The notes under the pieces: generated by a model
The model's database searches: none
Seen by the model: the letters and a program-made list of their open reading frames with translations, nothing else
Told to the model about the DNA's origin: nothing
Part shown: positions 1 to 8,443 of the stretch, piece after piece
Position numbering within the stretch: position 1 is the stretch's first letter
Layout of the letters: each line of letters begins with the position of its first letter
Program-made: the position numbers and the translations under genes
Origin: a bacterium
GTDB lineage: Bacteria; Krumholzibacteriota; Krumholzibacteriia; LZORAL124-64-63
Direction: 5' to 3'
Length of the DNA: 40,059 bases
Assembly (NCBI GenBank): GCA_003353795.1
Contig: PIVY01000020.1
Location: forward strand, 1 to 40,059

Positions 1-1199
1 ACCCCGCAGGCCAGCACCACCGCGATGACGCCCACCTCGAGCAGGCTGGCCGAGGTCACCGGCCCGGTGCGACGATCGTGAACCAGGAGCGCCCGTTCCA
101 GGTTCAGCAGCACCGACATGGCGGGCATGAGGGCGAGGATGCGGACCGGGGGCAGGGCGAAGGCGGCCAGCTCCTCGCTCAGGCCGGAGACTTCCACGAA
201 CCAGACGTGGGCCAGGGGCGTCCAGGCCACCAGGGCGAGGCCCGCCGAGGCTGCAGCGGCCAGGATTCCCGCGAAACGCAGCACCGGCTCCATGTTCGCG
301 CGGCTCTCGCCCAGCATGGCGATGGCGGTCTCCTGAAAACTGAGACCCGGAGTGCGGAACAGGAAGACCAGGGCGTTGATCACCGGCAGCACGGCCAGTG
401 ACTCCAGCGGCGCGCGGGACCGGCCCATGAAGAACGTGATCAGGGGCTGCACGGCCAGGGAAATGGTGCTGGTGAGCGCCAGGGGCAGGTAGAAGGCCGT
501 GAGCCCGCGCCAGCTGAGGTCGGCGGCCGGGCGGTCGCCCGGTGAAACCGCCGGTAGGTCGCGCACCGTCGGTCGGGCCATGATCCGGCTGGCCAGTGCT
601 TCGACGCAAACGCCCGTGCTCAGGGCCACGGCGCCCACCCGCGCGCCTTCCAAGCCGAGCCGCGCGGCTGCAAGCGCCGCCGCCGCCATGGTCACCAGGC
701 GGACCACCGTGCCCCAGGCCACGCGGTCGGTGAGATCGGCGCGGATGAGGATGCCCTGGTAGAAGCGCCGGTAGCCGATGGCCGCGGGCCAGGGCAAGAG
801 GATCCAGAGCGCGCCCCGGGTGAGGTCGGCCACCGCCGGGTCGAGGTTGATGAGGGTCTCGAGAATCCAGGTCATGGCCGGCGTGGCCAGCAGCAGGACC
901 ATGACCGCGGTGACCAGTCCGTTGAGCACCTGGGCGAAGCGGCGCAGGGCGAGGTAGCCGGGGCGCGCGTCGACCAGGGCGGTGGCCGCCGACAGCATCA
1001 TGATCACCGGCGCCTCCACGATGATGGCGAAGGCGAAGGCCACGCCGTGGGCAGCCAGGTTGAACTTGGGGTCGGGAAGGCGGGCGATGACGGCGGCGAG
1101 GAACAGCGCCTCGACGGCCATGAACAGCCAGGTGGCCTGGAGGGGGAGCCAGAAGCGGGCGAGGCGGCCCAGGTTCGACGGCGCGGAGGGTTGGGTCAC
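1..1199 (-). CDS. MATE/ANK-like multi-pass transporter of the MOP superfamily, partial
   Basis: The frame is open from a GTG at 1199 to the window edge, so about 399 residues are visible and the C-terminus is missing. The protein is very hydrophobic with around ten predicted membrane segments, starting with one near residues 13-35 (FWLPLQATWLFMAVEALFLA). The arrangement of paired helices and short charged loops resembles MATE, progressive-ankylosis and polysaccharide-exporter proteins of the MOP superfamily. I see no residue pattern that fixes the substrate. The GTG start overlaps the stop of the OmpA-like gene in a GTGA junction, so the two are probably translated from one minus-strand transcript. 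A lipid, drug or organic-anion exporter is equally possible. Confidence 0.6.
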   Translation of the reverse strand, partial: MTQPSAPSNLGRLARFWLPLQATWLFMAVEALFLAAVIARLPDPKFNLAAHGVAFAFAIIVEAPVIMMLSAATALVDARPGYLALRRFAQVLNGLVTAVMVLLLATPAMTWILETLINLDPAVADLTRGALWILLPWPAAIGYRRFYQGILIRADLTDRVAWGTVVRLVTMAAAALAAARLGLEGARVGAVALSTGVCVEALASRIMARPTVRDLPAVSPGDRPAADLSWRGLTAFYLPLALTSTISLAVQPLITFFMGRSRAPLESLAVLPVINALVFLFRTPGLSFQETAIAMLGESRANMEPVLRFAGILAAAASAGLALVAWTPLAHVWFVEVSGLSEELAAFALPPVRILALMPAMSVLLNLERALLVHDRRTGPVTSASLLEVGVIAVVLACG

Positions 1200-1624
1200 G
1201 AGTCGGTGCGCTTGAGTTCGACCCGGCGGTTGGCGGCGCGGCCCTCGGCGGTGGCATTGCCGGCCACCGGGTAGTCCTCACCGTAGCCCACCGCGGTGAT
1301 CCGCTCGGCGGCCACGCCGTTCTGGATCAGGTACAGCCGTACGGTCTCGGCGCGCCGCCGCGACAGGTCGCGATTCAGATCGGCGGGACCGCTGCTGTCG
1401 GTGTGGCCGCCCACTTCCACGTCGGCGTCGGGAGAGGCTTCCAGCATGGCGACGATGCCGTCTAGATAGGGGAGCGATTCGGCGGTGAGCTCGGCGCTGC
1501 TGATCTCGAAGACCAGGCCCTCGAGCACGACATCGTCGGCGAGGGCGACGTCCTGGGCGCCGGCGGCCAGGGGCAGCGATGCCACGAGTGCCACGAGGAG
1601 CAGGGTCCGATTCCACGCTGTCAC
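1196..1624 (-). CDS. OmpA-family peptidoglycan-binding protein
   Basis: This is a 142-residue exported protein. Residues 1-23 form a signal peptide ending in AAGAQ. Residues about 35-140 are a single OmpA C-terminal domain, with the typical GGHTDSSGPADLN loop, the RRRAETVRLYL helix and the closing GYGEDYPV...NRRVEL segment. The Asp and Arg that bind the diaminopimelate of peptidoglycan in this family are both present. There is no beta-barrel and no lipobox, so it is a small periplasmic or outer-membrane associated protein, probably tethering the envelope to the wall. AAGGAG at 1636-1631 lies 6 bases before the GTG at 1624, which is preferred over the GTG one codon upstream and over an ATG at 1699. 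It overlaps the downstream transporter by GTGA. Confidence 0.85.
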   Translation of the reverse strand: MTAWNRTLLLVALVASLPLAAGAQDVALADDVVLEGLVFEISSAELTAESLPYLDGIVAMLEASPDADVEVGGHTDSSGPADLNRDLSRRRAETVRLYLIQNGVAAERITAVGYGEDYPVAGNATAEGRAANRRVELKRTDS

Positions 1625-1897
1625 CACGATCTCCTTCGTTCGCCTTGCCGGCACGCGACCACCGGTACTTACGACTGCGTTCGGCGCTGGACAAGCCATT
1701 GAACATCATCGAGTTCCGGGAAATCAAGCAGGGATCGTCCCGGAGGGCGGATCCAATGATTTGCTGGCGTCATTCGTTTTCGTGGTTAGTTTTCCGCCGA
1801 GTCTGCGATCATGACGCTTCCGGCCGGTCGGCACCTTAGCCATTCGTCATCCGTTCTTGCCGGGCAATCAACCACCCATCGTCCAAGGGGTTCGAAC

Positions 1898-2740
1898 ATG
1901 AACGAAGCTGCCACCGCGGCACCGGCTTTTCTCGAGAACGCATACGGCGCCCTCTCCAACTTCGCCATGGCCTACGGCCTGAAGGTCGTCGGCGCCATCC
2001 TCATCCTCATCATCGGCCGCATCATTGCCGGCCAGATCCGCAAGGGCGTGCGCAGGATCGGCGAGGCCCGCGAATGGGACCCTAGCCTGATCGGCTTCAT
2101 CGCCAGCCTGGTCTACTTCGTGGTGATGGCCTTCGTGATCATCGCCGTGCTCGGCAGCTTCGGCGTGCAGACCGCGTCCCTCGTGGCCGTGCTCGGTGCC
2201 GCCTCCTTCGCCGTCGGTCTGGCGCTCCAGGGCAGCCTGGCCAACTTCGCGGCCGGCGTCCTGATCCTGCTGTTCCGGCCCTTCAAGGTGGGTGACTGGG
2301 TCGAGGTGGCCGGCGTCTCGGGTTCGATCAAGAGCATCGCCATCTTCTCCACCACCATGGCGACGGGCGACAACGTCCGCATCGAGGTGCCTAACGGCAA
2401 GATCTACGGCGACATCATCAAGAACTATGGCGGCTACGACACCCGTCGCATCGATATGGTGATCGGCATCGGCTATGGCGACGACATGGAGAAGGCCAAG
2501 GAAGTCATCACCGGCGTGGTGAAGGCCGACTCCCGCGTGCTGCCCGAGCCCGCGCCCCTGGTGGCGGTGGCCGAGCTGGCCGACTGCAGCGTGAACTTCG
2601 TGGTGCGGCCCTGGGTCAAGGCCGCCGATTACTGGGGGACACGCTTCGAGCTGCACCAGCGCATCAAGGAGGCCCTCGACGCCAACGGCATCGAGATTCC
2701 GTTCCCGCAACGGGTGGTCACCATGGTCAAGGAAGCCTAG
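1898..2740 (+). CDS. mscS: Small-conductance mechanosensitive channel (MscS family)
   Basis: The 280-residue protein matches the size of the short MscS proteins. Three membrane helices lie in the first ~130 residues. The third contains the Gly/Ala-rich pore helix (AVLGAASFAVGLALQGSLAN) that gates the channel, followed by AAGVLILLFRPFKVGDWVE, the hallmark entry to the cytoplasmic beta domain. The C-terminal part shows the alpha/beta vestibule ending in IPFPQRVV. The channel opens under membrane tension to release solutes on osmotic downshift. The ATG at 1898 is preceded by AAGGGG at 1885-1890. A longer in-frame start at 1811 would add 29 residues with no membrane or signal character and is rejected. 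The gene stands alone between divergent and independent neighbours. Confidence 0.93.
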   Translation: MNEAATAAPAFLENAYGALSNFAMAYGLKVVGAILILIIGRIIAGQIRKGVRRIGEAREWDPSLIGFIASLVYFVVMAFVIIAVLGSFGVQTASLVAVLGAASFAVGLALQGSLANFAAGVLILLFRPFKVGDWVEVAGVSGSIKSIAIFSTTMATGDNVRIEVPNGKIYGDIIKNYGGYDTRRIDMVIGIGYGDDMEKAKEVITGVVKADSRVLPEPAPLVAVAELADCSVNFVVRPWVKAADYWGTRFELHQRIKEALDANGIEIPFPQRVVTMVKEA

Positions 2741-2767
2741 TCATCCGTTGATCTCGAGATTCGATCG

Positions 2768-2792
2768 GCGGCTCCTCTCGCAGGGGAGCCGC
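2768..2792 (+). terminator. Hairpin between mscS and the DUF3078 gene
   Basis: GCGGCTCC at 2768-2775 pairs perfectly with GGAGCCGC at 2785-2792 across a 9-base loop that can close further. No T tract follows and the next SD begins only 9 bases later. It may be a weak mscS terminator or a structure in the leader of the next gene. Confidence 0.4.
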
Positions 2793-2813
2793 ACCGCCCT
2801 GGAAGGAGCGACC

Positions 2814-3830
2814 ATGCAGGCAATGCGAACGACGATGTTGGTGGTCCTGGCGGTCATGGCGACCGCCGCCGTGGCCCAGGAGACCTTCGACGAGAAGGTG
2901 GAGGCGGGAAGCTGGGGCTCCGAGCTGACCCTCGGCCTCAACATGCTGCAGAGCTACTACACGGACAACTGGAACGGCGGCGATCTGGGCTCCGTCAGCT
3001 GGGCCGGCAACCTCGACGCCCGCGCCGTCAAGCAGGTCTCCACCAGCTGGCGCTGGCACAACACGCTGAACCTGGCCTTCGGTCAGAACCACCAGCAGCG
3101 GCGCGAAGACGGCGAGCTGCAGTGGAACAAGCCCGACAAGACCACCGACCGTTTCGACGCCGAGACCCTGATCCGCAACAACACGTCGAAGTGGGGTCCC
3201 TTCGCGGGCCTGCGCTTCCAGAGCGTGTTCCTCGACCAGACCGATCCGCGCGGCGACTTCACGCTCAACCCGCTGCGCTTCTTCGCTACCCTGGGCATCA
3301 GCCGGGCCTTCGTCGACACCGAGGAGAAGAAGTTCTTCCTGCGTCTCGGCGCCACCGGCCAGCTGATGGATCGCGAGATGTTTCTGGACGAGACCTATGG
3401 CGACGATCCGGTGAAGGAGAGCGCGTCGGACGTGGGCCTCGAGCTGGTGCTCAACTTCATCGACACCAAGCTCACCACGAACATCGAGTACGACAGCCAG
3501 CTGCGCTTCTACCAGCCCTTCTACTACAGCGCCAAGGGCGCTATCGAGGATCTGGGCTCGGACTACCTCGAGAGCATCGGGCTGCCCGGCGATCTGGCCG
3601 ACTACTTCACGACCCTCGACATCGACTGGCAGAACACCTTCAAGGCCAACATCACCAGCGTGATCAACGTGCAACTGCACCTGCGCTGGGTCTACGACAA
3701 GTACGACAACACGGCGGCTCCCGTGGTGGTGTCCGACGAGATCCACAACGTGGCCACCGTGAACGGCTCGATCCGCAAGACGGGCCAGTTCAAGCAGACC
3801 ATGTCGCTGGGAGTGGGCTACACCTTCTAG
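2814..3830 (+). CDS. DUF3078-type outer-membrane beta-barrel protein
   Basis: The product is 338 residues with a cleavable signal peptide (MLVVLAVMATAAVA, cleavage near residue 22-24). The mature part has alternating hydrophobic/polar stretches rich in Trp, Tyr and Asn, typical of outer-membrane strands, and ends in GVGYTF with a terminal Phe as barrel proteins do. The early segment LNMLQSYYTDNWNGGDLGS resembles the N-xx-Q-xxx-NW-xGG signature of the DUF3078 family, known mainly from Bacteroidetes. The function of the family is unknown. The ATG at 2814 follows GGAAGGAG at 2801-2808. A strong terminator follows the stop, so the gene is monocistronic or ends its unit. Confidence 0.75.
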   Translation: MQAMRTTMLVVLAVMATAAVAQETFDEKVEAGSWGSELTLGLNMLQSYYTDNWNGGDLGSVSWAGNLDARAVKQVSTSWRWHNTLNLAFGQNHQQRREDGELQWNKPDKTTDRFDAETLIRNNTSKWGPFAGLRFQSVFLDQTDPRGDFTLNPLRFFATLGISRAFVDTEEKKFFLRLGATGQLMDREMFLDETYGDDPVKESASDVGLELVLNFIDTKLTTNIEYDSQLRFYQPFYYSAKGAIEDLGSDYLESIGLPGDLADYFTTLDIDWQNTFKANITSVINVQLHLRWVYDKYDNTAAPVVVSDEIHNVATVNGSIRKTGQFKQTMSLGVGYTF

Positions 3831-3854
3831 CCGGACCGCGACGGTTAAGCGAGA

Positions 3855-3888
3855 GGGTGGCGCCGCGAGAGGCGCCGCCCTTTTCGTT
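3855..3888 (+). terminator. Intrinsic terminator after the DUF3078 gene
   Basis: GGGTGGCGCC at 3855-3864 pairs with GGCGCCGCCC at 3871-3880 (10 pairs, one G-T) around a GCGAGA loop, followed by TTTTCGTT. It separates this gene from the convergent ParA gene, whose stop is at 3892-3890. Confidence 0.85.
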
Positions 3889-3889
3889 G

Positions 3890-4639
3890 TCAGGGATCCA
3901 GCCGCTCGCGGATTTCTTCCCACAGCTCGCTGACGGCGCGGGCGCCGCGCGTATGCGGCGCGTAGAGCGCCACCGGCTCCCGCTCGAGCCCCATCTTCTC
4001 GATGTCGCTGCTGACGGGAATAGCCGTGCGGCAGAAGCGGGCCTTGCTCTGCGCGGGCAACTCCTCCACCAGCTTCAGATGCAGCGCCTTGCGACGGTCG
4101 AGCATGGAGAAGAAGGCCAGCAGACGCTTGCGGTCGAGATCCTGCTTCTTGAAGAAATCGAGCAGCATCTGCAGGGTGCGGGCGCTCAGCGTGGTGGGGA
4201 TCACCGGCACGGCCACCAGGTCGGCGGCGCGGAAGACGGCCTCGGCGGTGAGATTCAGGGTCGGGGTGCAATCGATGACCACCAGATCGTACTCGCGGCG
4301 CTGCGGCTTGAGCAGCTTGGCGATGCGGGAGCGGGGCCGGGTGACCGCGTCGAGGATGCGCTCCATCTTGCGGAAGCTCTTGTGCGCGGGAAGGATATCG
4401 AGATTCTCGAAGTCGGTGCCGCGGATGGCCCGGTGCACGCTTTCTCGGCGGTCGAGCAGCGAGGCGGCGTCGGCGCCCTTGCGAGGCCGCACGCGGAAGT
4501 AGAACGAGGCGGCGCCCTGGGAATCGAGGTCCACGAGCAGGGTCCGCAGACCGGCATCGGCGGCCGCGTGGGCCAGATTCACCGCCGCCGCGGTCTTGCC
4601 CACGCCGCCCTTGATGCTGTAGACCGCGAGCACCTTCAT
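3890..4639 (-). CDS. Orphan ParA-family ATPase
   Basis: The 249-residue protein opens with the deviant Walker A motif SIKGGVGKTAAAVN, carrying the signature lysine of ParA/MinD ATPases. Walker A' (LLVDLDSQGAAS) and Walker B (YDLVVIDCTPTLN) follow. There is no N-terminal DNA-binding extension, so it is a short form like Soj or McdA. Such ATPases form ATP-dependent gradients on the nucleoid or membrane and move chromosomes, plasmids or cell bodies. No parB gene and no parS-like repeat is visible. Its ATG overlaps the stop of the CYTH-CHAD gene as ATGA, which implies translational coupling and a shared job. Chromosome partition is therefore less likely than positioning of another cargo, but that is inference. 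Confidence 0.88.
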   Translation of the reverse strand: MKVLAVYSIKGGVGKTAAAVNLAHAAADAGLRTLLVDLDSQGAASFYFRVRPRKGADAASLLDRRESVHRAIRGTDFENLDILPAHKSFRKMERILDAVTRPRSRIAKLLKPQRREYDLVVIDCTPTLNLTAEAVFRAADLVAVPVIPTTLSARTLQMLLDFFKKQDLDRKRLLAFFSMLDRRKALHLKLVEELPAQSKARFCRTAIPVSSDIEKMGLEREPVALYAPHTRGARAVSELWEEIRERLDP

Positions 4640-6177
4640 GCGACGTCCTCCGCGGAGCTCGCCAGGCGCGCGAACCGCTTCGTGATCCGGGGCCGGCTGA
4701 AGGCGGCGAAGGTGGCCTCGAACTCACCGCGCACCACCTGTTGCCGGGCGTTCAGCACCGCCACCAGGCCGCCCAGGGAGGCGGCTTCCAGGAGGGCGCT
4801 CTTGCGCCGTGCGGTCAATTCGCCCAGGGCGGCGCGCAGCATCTCCTGCTGCACGCAGAGATCGTTGAACTCGCCCAGGTTGTCCTGCAGGTCCTTCAGC
4901 TGATCCACCAGGATCTTCCCCTCGTCGGCATCCCACAGCGAGGCGAAGAACTCGAGCAGGTAGCGCAGCTTCTTGCACTCGATCCGCAGGCGGTGCAGGG
5001 CCGTGTCGGGCGTCCGCGAGCCGATGGCGCGACCCATGCGCATCACGCGGTGGTGGCGTCGCTGAAGGCGCTCGCGGGCCAGGTCGCCGGTGGGCCGGTC
5101 GGCGATGGGGCCGGGCTGCGGATCGGCGAGGAAGGTATCCCACGCGTCGGTGAGGCCCCGATAGGCCGGCGATCCCAGGGCGCGCCGGACCTGGGTCAGC
5201 GCGCCGGCCCGTTGCTCGCGCAGGTGCTCGAACAGGCTGTCGAGGCCGGACTGGAGCGCGCCGGGCACCATGTCGCGGTACCGCGCCTCGTCCAGCAGGT
5301 AGACGTCGAGATCGCGGAGCGGTCCGGTGAGGCGGCCGAGCGCCGCGAACTCGCGCTTGAAGCCGTCGATGGCCGCGGGGTCGAAGACGCCCTTGAAGAT
5401 GGTGAGAGCCGACCGCTGGCGGCGGACGGCCACGCGGAAGTCGTGCAGGAACTCGGTGTCGAGGTCGGTTTTGAGGCCGGCCTCGTTGCGGCGCATGGTG
5501 CCGAGCAAGGTCCGGCTCACGCGCACGGCCGCGGCCAGCGATTCGGGGGTGTCGGTGAGGTCGGCACAGAAGCGCGACGAGTAGCTTTCGGCTTCGATCC
5601 CGATGGCGGCCAGCACCGTGTCCAGGAATGGCAAATCGAGGGGGCCGACCCCCAGTCGGGCGGCCTCGGCGCGCGCGCGATCGGCGGCGCCGTCGTAGCC
5701 GCGCACGGGTCGCAGGGCGGCCACCCGCAACACGCGATCGGAGGCCGGCTTCTCGGGTTGCAACGCGGTGAGGTCGAATCGCAGCACCGTCTTGCGATCG
5801 GCGTTGAGCACGCGCCAGCGGCGCTGGTCGCCGGCCACGGTGGCCACGTGGATCACGGCGCGCATCTTGAGCAGCTTGTCGAGGCGCTTGCGCAGACCGC
5901 CGCCCGCGGGGAACTCCGACGCGAAGCGCGGCCAGCGCCCGCCGCCGGCCGCCGTCTCCAGTTCCACGGTGTCGTCATCGAGCCGGCGCAGTCGCCAGCG
6001 GCCGTCCTCGCGCACGAGGGCCAGTCCTGCCCGGTGCAGGCGCCAGTCGAAGGAGTCGAAGTAGCGCCGGCGCACCGGCGTCGAGCCGTCTTCCTCGACG
6101 ACGAGACCGGCGGCCAGGGCGGTCGCCAGGTCGGGCACTTGCACGTCGTCGGGCAGGGCCAGGTTCAGTTCGGTCAA
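4636..6177 (-). CDS. CYTH-CHAD domain protein, putative polyphosphate-binding protein
   Basis: The 513-residue product has an N-terminal half (about 1-205) resembling a divergent CYTH/triphosphate-tunnel domain (RRRYFDSFDWRLHRAGLALV, then alternating Arg/Glu strands). The C-terminal half (about 220-505) is a CHAD domain. It shows the conserved His/Arg helices FLHDFRVAVRRQRSAL and LHRLRIECKKLRYLLEFF and the late helix LQDNLGEFNDL. CHAD domains bind polyphosphate and decorate polyphosphate granules in other bacteria. The N-terminal half has lost much of the EXEXK pattern, so enzymatic triphosphatase activity is doubtful. The start is a TTG at 6177 with only a weak GGAA upstream; a GTG a few codons in is an alternative. 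It is coupled to the ParA gene and lies 3.5 kb from ppk. Confidence 0.8.
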   Translation of the reverse strand: MTELNLALPDDVQVPDLATALAAGLVVEEDGSTPVRRRYFDSFDWRLHRAGLALVREDGRWRLRRLDDDTVELETAAGGGRWPRFASEFPAGGGLRKRLDKLLKMRAVIHVATVAGDQRRWRVLNADRKTVLRFDLTALQPEKPASDRVLRVAALRPVRGYDGAADRARAEAARLGVGPLDLPFLDTVLAAIGIEAESYSSRFCADLTDTPESLAAAVRVSRTLLGTMRRNEAGLKTDLDTEFLHDFRVAVRRQRSALTIFKGVFDPAAIDGFKREFAALGRLTGPLRDLDVYLLDEARYRDMVPGALQSGLDSLFEHLREQRAGALTQVRRALGSPAYRGLTDAWDTFLADPQPGPIADRPTGDLARERLQRRHHRVMRMGRAIGSRTPDTALHRLRIECKKLRYLLEFFASLWDADEGKILVDQLKDLQDNLGEFNDLCVQQEMLRAALGELTARRKSALLEAASLGGLVAVLNARQQVVRGEFEATFAAFSRPRITKRFARLASSAEDVA

Positions 6178-6275
6178 GGTTCCATTCCGGGCTGAGGCTC
6201 GGCGGGGTGGTCCCGCGTGGGGTGTCGATTCGTTCCCAGTTTAACACCATCATGGGTTTCGACATGTTAATTCGG

Positions 6276-6305
6276 TTGGGATCCTGACATGGGAGTTGCT
6301 AGTAT
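6276..6305 (+). promoter_or_regulatory. Candidate sigma-70 promoter of the phosphofructokinase gene
   Basis: TTGGGA (6276-6281) and TAGTAT (6300-6305) are 18 bases apart in the locally AT-rich gap between divergent genes. The start codon is 60 bases downstream. Confidence 0.4.
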
Positions 6306-6364
6306 TGCGGCCGTGACCGCGCCGCCGATGTTCCGCGGCCGGGCCGTGAACCAGGAGCCAGATC

Positions 6365-7561
6365 ATGAGTCGATTCCCGTCCCAGACCCGCTGCATCGGC
6401 GTCCTCACGTCGGGCGGCGACTGCCCCGGCCTCAATGCCGCCATCCGCGGCATCACCAAGGCCGCCATCCAGGACTACGGCATCAAGGTCGTGGGCATCC
6501 TCGACGGCTTCCGCGGTCTCGTCGAGAATCGCACCATCCCCCTGGATTACGCCACCACCAGCGGCGTGCTCACCCAGGGTGGCACCATCCTCGGCACCTC
6601 GCGCGACAAGCCTCGCAAGATGCTCATGGGCGGCAAGGTCATGGACATGACCCAGGCCGCCGTGGACAACGCGCGCAAGCAGGACTTCGACTGCGTGGTC
6701 TGCCTGGGCGGCGGCGGTACCCAGAAGAACGCTTACTCCCTGCACAAGGCCGGCCTCGACGTGATGACCCTGCCCAAGACCATCGACAACGACGTCTTCG
6801 GCACCGACACCACCTTCGGCTTCGATACGGCCATGCAGATCTGCACCGAGGCCATCGACCGCCTCCACACCACGGCCACCAGCCACGACCGCATCATCGT
6901 GGTGGAGGTCATGGGCCACAACGCCGGCTGGCTGGCCCTGGGCGCCGGCCTGGCCGGCGGCGCCGACGTGGTGCTGATCCCCGAGATCCCCTACGACATC
7001 GAGGCGGTGGCCGGATACCTGAAGGATCGGCAGCGCAAGTACGGCAAGCGCTTCTCCATCGTCTGCGTGGCCGAGGGCGCCATGTCCGCGGCCGAGGCTG
7101 CCGAGGCCGCGGCCCGCGACGCCCGCAAGAAGGCCCAGAAGAAGAAGTCCGCCGGCGACGAACCGGATATCGACGAGTCGCAGTCCGGGCCCGATCCCGG
7201 CGACTACCGCCTGGTCAAGGAGAGCCTCGCCAGCCGTCTCGCGCGCAACCTGCAGAATCTCACCAATACCGAGGCCCGGGTCACCAGCCTCGGCCACGTG
7301 CAGCGCGGGGGCGTGCCCTCGGCGGCCGACCGGCTACTCACCACCCAGCTCGGGACCAAGGCGGCCGAGCTGCTGGCCGCCGGCACCTACAACGTCATGG
7401 TCGCCGTCCGCGGCACCGAGTGCGTCCCGGTGCCGCTGGCCGAGGTCGTGGGGCAGAAGAAGCTCGTGCCCCTCGACCATCACTGGATCGACAGTGCGCG
7501 GCGCCTCGGCACCTGCCTGGGCGTTGCCGACGAGGAACTCCTGCAACGGATGGGCTCGTGA
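6365..7561 (+). CDS. pfkA: 6-phosphofructokinase
   Basis: The 398-residue enzyme phosphorylates fructose 6-phosphate in glycolysis. [13 protein letters not shown] (16-28) is the N-terminal phosphate loop, PKTIDND (137-143) holds the catalytic Asp, and MGHNAGWLA plus GHVQRGG line the sugar site. The donor motif reads GGGGT (115-119), so the Asp normally found third (GGDGS in the E. coli enzyme) is Gly. The next position is Gly, as in ATP users, while PKTIDND has the Lys seen in PPi users and some ATP enzymes. The donor is therefore unclear, with ATP favoured. Residues about 240-280 are an Ala/Lys/Asp-rich insertion of low complexity. SD AGGAG at 6353-6357 supports the ATG. The stop overlaps a GTG of the next frame. 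Confidence 0.92.
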   Translation: MSRFPSQTRCIGVLTSGGDCPGLNAAIRGITKAAIQDYGIKVVGILDGFRGLVENRTIPLDYATTSGVLTQGGTILGTSRDKPRKMLMGGKVMDMTQAAVDNARKQDFDCVVCLGGGGTQKNAYSLHKAGLDVMTLPKTIDNDVFGTDTTFGFDTAMQICTEAIDRLHTTATSHDRIIVVEVMGHNAGWLALGAGLAGGADVVLIPEIPYDIEAVAGYLKDRQRKYGKRFSIVCVAEGAMSAAEAAEAAARDARKKAQKKKSAGDEPDIDESQSGPDPGDYRLVKESLASRLARNLQNLTNTEARVTSLGHVQRGGVPSAADRLLTTQLGTKAAELLAAGTYNVMVAVRGTECVPVPLAEVVGQKKLVPLDHHWIDSARRLGTCLGVADEELLQRMGS

Positions 7562-7584
7562 ACCACGAGGCCTGGGAAGGCGAC

Positions 7585-8409
7585 ATGGACAGCATGATCG
7601 AGGGCGACGCCAGCAACACGCTGCCGGCCAGTTTCGACGACCGCCACCTGCTCTACCAGTATTCGGTGCAGGTCCCCGAGTTCGAGGTCAAGTTCATGGA
7701 CAAGGTGTTCCGCAAGCTGCGCGGTCGCCGGGCCCACTTCCTGCGCGAGGATTTCTGCGGCACCGCCGCGGTCTGCGCCGAGTGGGTGCGCACTCACAAG
7801 AAGCACCGCGCCCTGGGCCTCGACCTCGATCGCTCCACCCTGGACTGGGGTCTCGAGCACAACATCGCCCCCCTGGGCAAGGACGCCGACCGCGTGGAAC
7901 TGCGCGAGGCCGACGTGCGCAATGTCACCGAGAAGGTCGACCTGGTCTGCGCCTACAACTTCTCCTGGTTCCTTCTCAACCCGGTCAACCAGCTCACCCG
8001 CTACTTCAAGAAGCTGCGCAAGAGCCTGGGGCCCGACGGCCTCGTGTTCCTCGACTGCTACGGCGGCTGGGAGGCGCAGCAGGTGGTGGAGGAGCCGCGC
8101 CTGGTGGAGACCGACGAGGGCATGTTCACCTACACCTGGGAACAGGCCTCGTTCGACGCCATCAACAACGTCGCCAAGTGCCACATCCACTTCGAGCTGG
8201 CCGGCGGTCGGAGGCTCAAGAAGGCCTTCACCTACGAGTGGCGCCTCTACTCACCCGCCGAGGCGCGCGAGGCCTTCCTCGCCGCGGGGTTCAGCGACTG
8301 CATCGTCTACTGGGACTACTCGGACGATCCGGAGGAGGACCTCTACAAGCCGGCCAAGAAGGCGGAGAACCAGCCGGGTTGGCTCGCCTACATCGTCGGA
8401 GTGGTCTAG
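7585..8409 (+). CDS. Class I SAM-dependent methyltransferase
   Basis: The 274-residue protein has the Rossmann-type SAM fold. Motif I is the segment LREDFCGTAAVCAEWV followed by the acidic ALGLDLDRSTLDWG strand, with an ADVRN motif II and a VDLVCAYNFSWFLL strand next. A late GPDGLVFLDCYGG segment matches motif III of the class. The substrate cannot be read from the sequence. I chose the ATG at 7585, 4 bases after GGAAGG. A GTG at 7558 that overlaps the phosphofructokinase stop would add 9 residues and is possible. It sits in a short operon between phosphofructokinase and a phosphoesterase, with no clear metabolic link. Confidence 0.78.
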   Translation: MDSMIEGDASNTLPASFDDRHLLYQYSVQVPEFEVKFMDKVFRKLRGRRAHFLREDFCGTAAVCAEWVRTHKKHRALGLDLDRSTLDWGLEHNIAPLGKDADRVELREADVRNVTEKVDLVCAYNFSWFLLNPVNQLTRYFKKLRKSLGPDGLVFLDCYGGWEAQQVVEEPRLVETDEGMFTYTWEQASFDAINNVAKCHIHFELAGGRRLKKAFTYEWRLYSPAEAREAFLAAGFSDCIVYWDYSDDPEEDLYKPAKKAENQPGWLAYIVGVV

Positions 8410-8443
8410 AGCGCGGCGGCTCCGCGAGCGCCAAGGAGACCGG

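Noticed and set aside
3890-4639. Chromosome partition ParA
   Set aside because: No parB gene or parS-like palindromes are visible near it and it is coupled to a CHAD gene instead, so I kept the neutral name orphan ParA.
2727-4727. Minus-strand open frame covering the DUF3078 gene and part of the ParA gene
   Set aside because: It crosses a strong terminator and two well-supported genes, and shows no domain.
6284-6305. CTGACA (6284-6289) as -35 for the TAGTAT box of phosphofructokinase
   Set aside because: The spacing is only 10 bases. TTGGGA at 6276 with 18 bases is better.
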